Assembly: GCA_027575765.1 (NCBI GenBank)
Contig: JANBPT010001167.1
Span: 1-13,104 of the forward strand
Length of the DNA stretch: 13,104 bases
Reading direction: 5' to 3'
From: Tieghemiomyces parasiticus
Lineage: Eukaryota; Kickxellomycota; Dimargaritomycetes; Dimargaritales; Dimargaritaceae
In this document: piece by piece, positions 10,357 through 13,104 of the stretch
Layout: each line of letters starts with the position of its first letter
How positions within the stretch are numbered: position 1 is the stretch's first letter
Made by a program: the position numbers and the translations under genes
The notes under the pieces: generated by a model
What the model saw: the letters and a program-made list of their open reading frames with translations, nothing else
Databases searched by the model: none
Told to the model about the DNA's origin: nothing

Positions 10357-10563
10357 AACAGAGACGGGGCTAGACTGGGAAGTGGTGAAGCGACGAAGGA
10401 AAGGGGTAGATGCGAGAGTTGGTGCCCGGACGGAACGATTGCAGAGAGTCGTTGGATGCGGAGAGAGCTTCGCAGTAGATTGCACTAGACCGGAGGTGTG
10501 ACGGAAGAAAAGCAGGTAGGGCAAATTAGGGGAGATGGTACCGGGTCGAAGTAGCGAGTGCAT
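10357..10563 (-). other. possible mitochondrial-presequence extension of SDR copy 3
   Basis: In frame with the copy 3 start, an ATG at 10563 opens 69 codons without a stop. The deduced peptide starts MHSLLRPG, has no Asp or Glu, carries several Arg and Lys, many Ser and Thr, and ends with FLRRFTTSQSSPVSV just before MFERLQ. RRFTTS resembles the end of many fungal matrix-targeting sequences. Caution: the minus strand here is pyrimidine-rich, which by itself makes acidic codons and stops rare. The upstream in-frame ATG at 10767 would give an even longer and less presequence-like extension. Confidence 0.4.
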
Positions 10564-10684
10564 ACTAGCGGGGCGGCCCTCGAAGGTCAAATGAAGGTGG
10601 TAAAGAGTGGTATTGAAAGCAACAGGCAAGGAGGTAAGTGGGAGACAGTCTGCATATAGTCGGATCGATCTAATGATTGAACCC

Positions 10685-10999
10685 TTACCCATCAAAAACC
10701 ACTCTAAAGCGGGTCGACTTGTCTGAAACCTCCCATAGGTGGGATGTATGGGCACTGGAATGAGCAAAAAGGTGTCCCTGTATGTTGACCGCTAGCAACT
10801 CAGGTTGCCATACATCAAGTTTAGAAACCACACCAAGTCCCTTCGGCTATAATGTTGTGTCGACGCCGTCCGACGATTCCGTGCCAGGCTCTTCGGTGCC
10901 CCCGGTGACGGCACTTTCCTGCACGGGAAGACGAGGTGTCGAACGGGTCTCGGTTTTGCGGGTCGTGGTCAAGGGAAACGCGGTGGTGGGCTCGGTCAT
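10685..10999 (-). pseudogene. coding-like frame with one in-frame TAG; possible T1/BTB-like fragment
   Basis: From an ATG at 10999 a frame runs 50 codons (MTEPTTAFPL..., Thr/Pro/Glu-rich, probably disordered, many G/C-ending codons), meets TAG at 10849-10847, then stays open for 53 more codons to TAA at 10687-10685. The second part contains LAVNIQGHLFAHSS and ends RFRVVFDG. By eye this resembles the start of a tetramerisation-type BTB (T1) domain, whose family pattern is LNVGGxxFxTS. A donor-like GTAAGG sits at 10688-10683, exactly where the frame closes, so the second part could be an exon end. A TATA-like element lies about 100 nt upstream of the ATG. Alternatives are a small 50-aa gene, an upstream ORF in the copy 3 leader, or chance. 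I could not find a following exon. Confidence 0.3.
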
Positions 11000-11399
11000 T
11001 GTTGTGGCGTTGAGAAGGGTGATTACGGTAGAATGTGTAAGAGTTACGTTTCCTGCTAAGATGATTCTTTTATTTTTCGTGGGTCGTTTGTCTTAATATA
11101 TATAGCGAATTGAGAAAGCGATAAGACATAAGGAATTCCAATCTGCGTGAAATAATTTAGGAAGGTCTCTCAGGTGATGTGAACGTAGATAGTGATCGTA
11201 CCGCTGCGGCATCCTTAAGCCAGCTTTGATCGTTGTTGGAGCCTTTGATGAAGAGGAGTTTGATTAGTAACCGCGATAATCGAAGTCTCTGTAATGATTT
11301 TACCGGCGTTGGCTGCTATCCAGCGTCAGAGCACAGTGCGACGGCACTACAATAATGGGTTGGTAGCACTTGCTCTACAACATTGACCACGGCTATATC
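11000..11399. other. stretch between the 10999 frame and the mariner element
   Basis: Apart from the TATA-like element at 11097-11104, I see no coding frame, RNA or repeat here. It most likely holds promoter sequence for the minus-strand frame at 10999 and the insertion-site flank of the transposon. Confidence 0.4.
11097..11104 (-). promoter_or_regulatory. TATA-like element
   Basis: TATATATA, symmetric on both strands, about 100 nt upstream of the ATG at 10999 and about 740 nt upstream of the copy 3 MFER start. The spacing fits the 10999 frame best; it could also serve a transcript covering the long 5' leader of SDR copy 3. Confidence 0.3.
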
Positions 11400-11409
11400 T
11401 ATAGGTGAT

Positions 11410-12538
11410 TCAATAAATTTTGAGACATTCAAATTTAAATGATGCGTATTTGTAATAATCCCCATCACTCCGTGCTACTCTGTGGGCTCTTGCTATCCAG
11501 TTATCATAACGGGCTTTAAAGTCATTTAGCTAGAATTTAGCTAGCTCTGACTGCCAGGCGTCCAAGCCCGCCTCCAATGTGCTGAACTTCTTACCCCTCA
11601 GGCGTCGTCTACTATTCCTGAATAGCCAGAAGTCGCAGGGGGGCAGGTCAGCAGGACTATAAAGGGGGGCCAAAAGAATGAGTATAGAGGCGGAATGGTA
11701 GGCCTGGGTAGCTGCAGCACAATATGATGGTGCATTACCATGGTAGAGATGTGGAGGATGATGGTTCAGACTTCCATGTGCCTTTGCCTAGGCCTGGAGT
11801 ATGTACTCAAACCCACACTCTGTGAAGTAATCAGCAGAGACCTTAACATCTGGGGGGCTTGACACCCAGGTGTAATAGGCCACGCCTGGTGAAAATCAAT
11901 GGTCAGCATTACCTTGGGTGTGGTATGGCCTTGGTGGGTCTCAGTTGGGACAGGGCCACCTTTAGGACACCACCTCCGGCGATTGGAGTCAGCAGGAGGG
12001 ATCATAAAGGTACACCCATATCCTATCACCTGTGACAATGGAGTCCAGCAGGTAGTCACAGGCTCCATTGAACTCCTCCAGGAACCCAGTGAAAAAACGT
12101 ACCCACTAGTGGCACTGGTCATTGGCAAGGGTGTGGGGGGATCCAGCAATTGAAATAGCTGTGCAACCCCAAGTCCCTATGCGGGCCATTGCACATGGTA
12201 CTAGGAGAAGTATGGCAGGCCCAGGCCAGCTGCTCAGCAGTAAGTTGAGGGTCTTCCTCCAGCCGTCTCAGGGTCACGTCCCCAAAATATCCACCAATGT
12301 CATCTGATGGGCGGCCAGAACAAGGGTTGGCTTCAAAAGAGTGGTGGTCTGTGCGAAAGCAAGCCAGCCACCTGTAGATGGTGGAGTGGCTAGGGGCAGC
12401 TGAGCCCAGCTTGGAAGTCAGAACATTAAGAATAGCATCTGCCCTGTGGTCCTCCAGATAGTAAATATAAAAGAGGACCCTCACATCACACCTGGTAAAT
12501 TTTGCCGGAGTGGGGGAGGGTGTTTGAAAAGTAGACAT
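11410..12538 (-). pseudogene. mariner (DD34D) transposase, disrupted
   Basis: The intact N-terminal part (12538-12119) has the mariner DNA-binding layout: a helix-turn-helix region ending in STIYRWLACF, then the linker motif SGRPS, then a second HTH-like region ending near NCWIP. A frameshift in a C-run near 12140 breaks the frame. The following coding is in pieces: FTGFLEEFNGACDYLL, VTGDRIWVYLYDP with the first catalytic Asp (codon at 12025-12027), a segment in another frame (RRRWCPKGGPVPTETHQ), then YHGNAPSY, and PCDFWLF with the third Asp (codon at 11632-11634). The second catalytic position reads Gly (GGT, 11737-11739), exactly 34 residues before the last Asp, so the DD34D spacing is kept but the residue is lost. 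Extra stops (for example after DQCH and LQA) and an 11-bp tandem duplication at 11524-11545 add to the damage. The element cannot encode active transposase. Confidence 0.88.
11524..11545. repeat. 11-bp tandem duplication inside the transposase relic
   Basis: ATTTAGCTAGA is followed directly by ATTTAGCTAGC. Because 11 is not a multiple of three, it shifts the frame near the transposase C-terminus, where a stop also appears (AKF then TAG). Confidence 0.6.
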
Positions 12539-12671
12539 GATGGATGGTTAAACAAAGCAAGGTGTGAAGTCAACAATGGTTTAAATCAATTGACTTTCCT
12601 AGGTTTCATCTGAAACACTGCAATCTATGACCTTCAGCTTTAAATTTGCAAACGATTTTGTGTCACCTATA

Positions 12672-13026
12672 CAAGTAATGAGCAAATGGAGAGAAAGTCA
12701 TGAAGGAGGGCTGGGGACCAGGTTGATATAACCTGCCAGGAAATTACTATCTTGTGAGTTGGTGAAGTTAGCGTGTGTCTCTAGTGGTAGCATGGAATTT
12801 CTTCTAAACAATGCACTCACTGTGTGGTTTTTGGTGACCTGATTTACAGGGTTAACGGTTCCTAACTTTCAATGACTGATAGTGTTGCCTAACATTATAC
12901 TGTCATCTAATGCAATCCTCTTTTACAGAGCCTGCGACCATAATGTTTATTATCAAACTAGTAGCCTACTCCATTGCCTTAGACCTGCACCGGCTCCAGC
13001 CAGGACTGGTGGTCAGAAAGCCAAAG
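12672..13026. other. AT-rich spacer between mariner and 5S rRNA gene
   Basis: No coding frame with recognisable content, no tRNA-like structure. It lies downstream of the 5S gene and outside the transposon end. Confidence 0.5.
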
Positions 13027-13033
13027 AAAAAAA
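13027..13033 (-). terminator. RNA polymerase III terminator of the 5S gene
   Basis: A run of seven T on the minus strand follows directly after the 5S 3' end (GCCGCAGC), followed by CTTTGG. A run of four or more T is the normal Pol III stop signal. Confidence 0.8.
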
Positions 13034-13104
13034 GCTGCGGCACCGACTATTCCCAAGTGGTCACCCACCTTAGTACTAAATCGGCTGAAAGATGCTTAAC
13101 TGCG
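13034..13104 (-). rRNA. 5S ribosomal RNA, partial (3' part, about 71 nt)
   Basis: Read on the minus strand from the window edge, the sequence starts CGCAGTTAAGC, continues through TTAGTACTAAGGTGGGTGACC, then ACTTGGGAATAGTCGGTGCCGCAGC. These are the hallmark blocks of eukaryotic 5S rRNA: GTTAAGC of loop B / box A region, the TAGTAC and GGGTGACC blocks, GGGAATA, and the closing GGTGCxGCA. About 50 nt of the 5' end lie beyond the window. The internal Pol III promoter elements (box A part and box C) are present, and a T7 terminator follows, so the gene looks intact as far as it can be seen. It transcribes towards the mariner element. Confidence 0.92.

Larger units (their letters stand above)
11402..12669 (-). 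mobile_element. mariner-type DNA transposon, decayed (about 1.27 kb)
   Basis: Both ends carry TATAGGTGA pointing inward: 11400-11408 on the plus strand and 12671-12663 on the minus strand. With TA as target duplication, the element is 11402-12669, the usual size for mariner. Further inside each terminal repeat is CAAATTTAAA (11430-11439 on plus; 12648-12639 on minus), but at 28 versus 21 bases from the end, so the repeats have diverged with a small indel. The interior holds a broken minus-strand mariner transposase. The right-hand TIR lies upstream of the transposase start, as expected. Confidence 0.8.

Noticed and set aside
10564..10767. Further N-terminal extension of SDR copy 3 from the ATG at 10767
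   Set aside because: Adds acidic and non-presequence-like residues and overlaps the other coding-like frame at 10685-10999; the ATG at 10563 gives the better targeting signal.

Overview
The window looks like nuclear DNA of a fungus, probably one outside the well-studied yeasts; I cannot place it more precisely. The reasons are genes with short GT-AG spliceosomal introns (144-216 nt), a protein family typical of fungi (NADP-dependent 3-hydroxy-acid dehydrogenase, like yeast Ymr226c and bacterial YdfG), a decayed mariner transposon, and part of a eukaryotic-type 5S rRNA gene. Base composition is near even in the middle and more AT-rich at both ends.

Layout. 1-1530: AT-rich, no gene recognised, one imperfect hairpin. 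1531-2650, 6476-7587 and 9211-10356: three paralogous short-chain dehydrogenase/reductase (SDR) genes, all on the minus strand and all with the same three-exon structure. The first exon is only 35-38 nt and ends in AT, the second is 67 nt, and the third (684-687 nt) holds most of the protein. The spliced N-termini rebuild the cofactor motif TGAS(S/A)GIG, so the long open frames that appear to start inside intron 2 are not the real starts. Large gaps between the copies (2651-6475 and 7588-9210) hold no gene I can support. 10685-10999 (minus) is a coding-like frame interrupted by one TAG, upstream of the third SDR. 11402-12669 is a mariner (DD34D) transposon with imperfect terminal inverted repeats, TA at both ends and a broken transposase. 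13034-13104 is the 3' part of a 5S rRNA gene on the minus strand, cut by the window edge.

How the parts relate. SDR copies 2 and 3 share about 671 bp at roughly 99.4% identity, including intron 2. Their first introns, both flanks and most of the last ~220 coding bases are much more different. This mosaic is best explained by recent gene conversion between older tandem duplicates. Copy 1 is clearly more diverged. Copy 3 alone has an open, in-frame upstream extension that resembles a mitochondrial presequence, so the cluster may have diversified in cell location as well as in substrate. I see no sign of an operon-like system or a defence system; the most interesting points are the conversion mosaic and the possible targeting difference.
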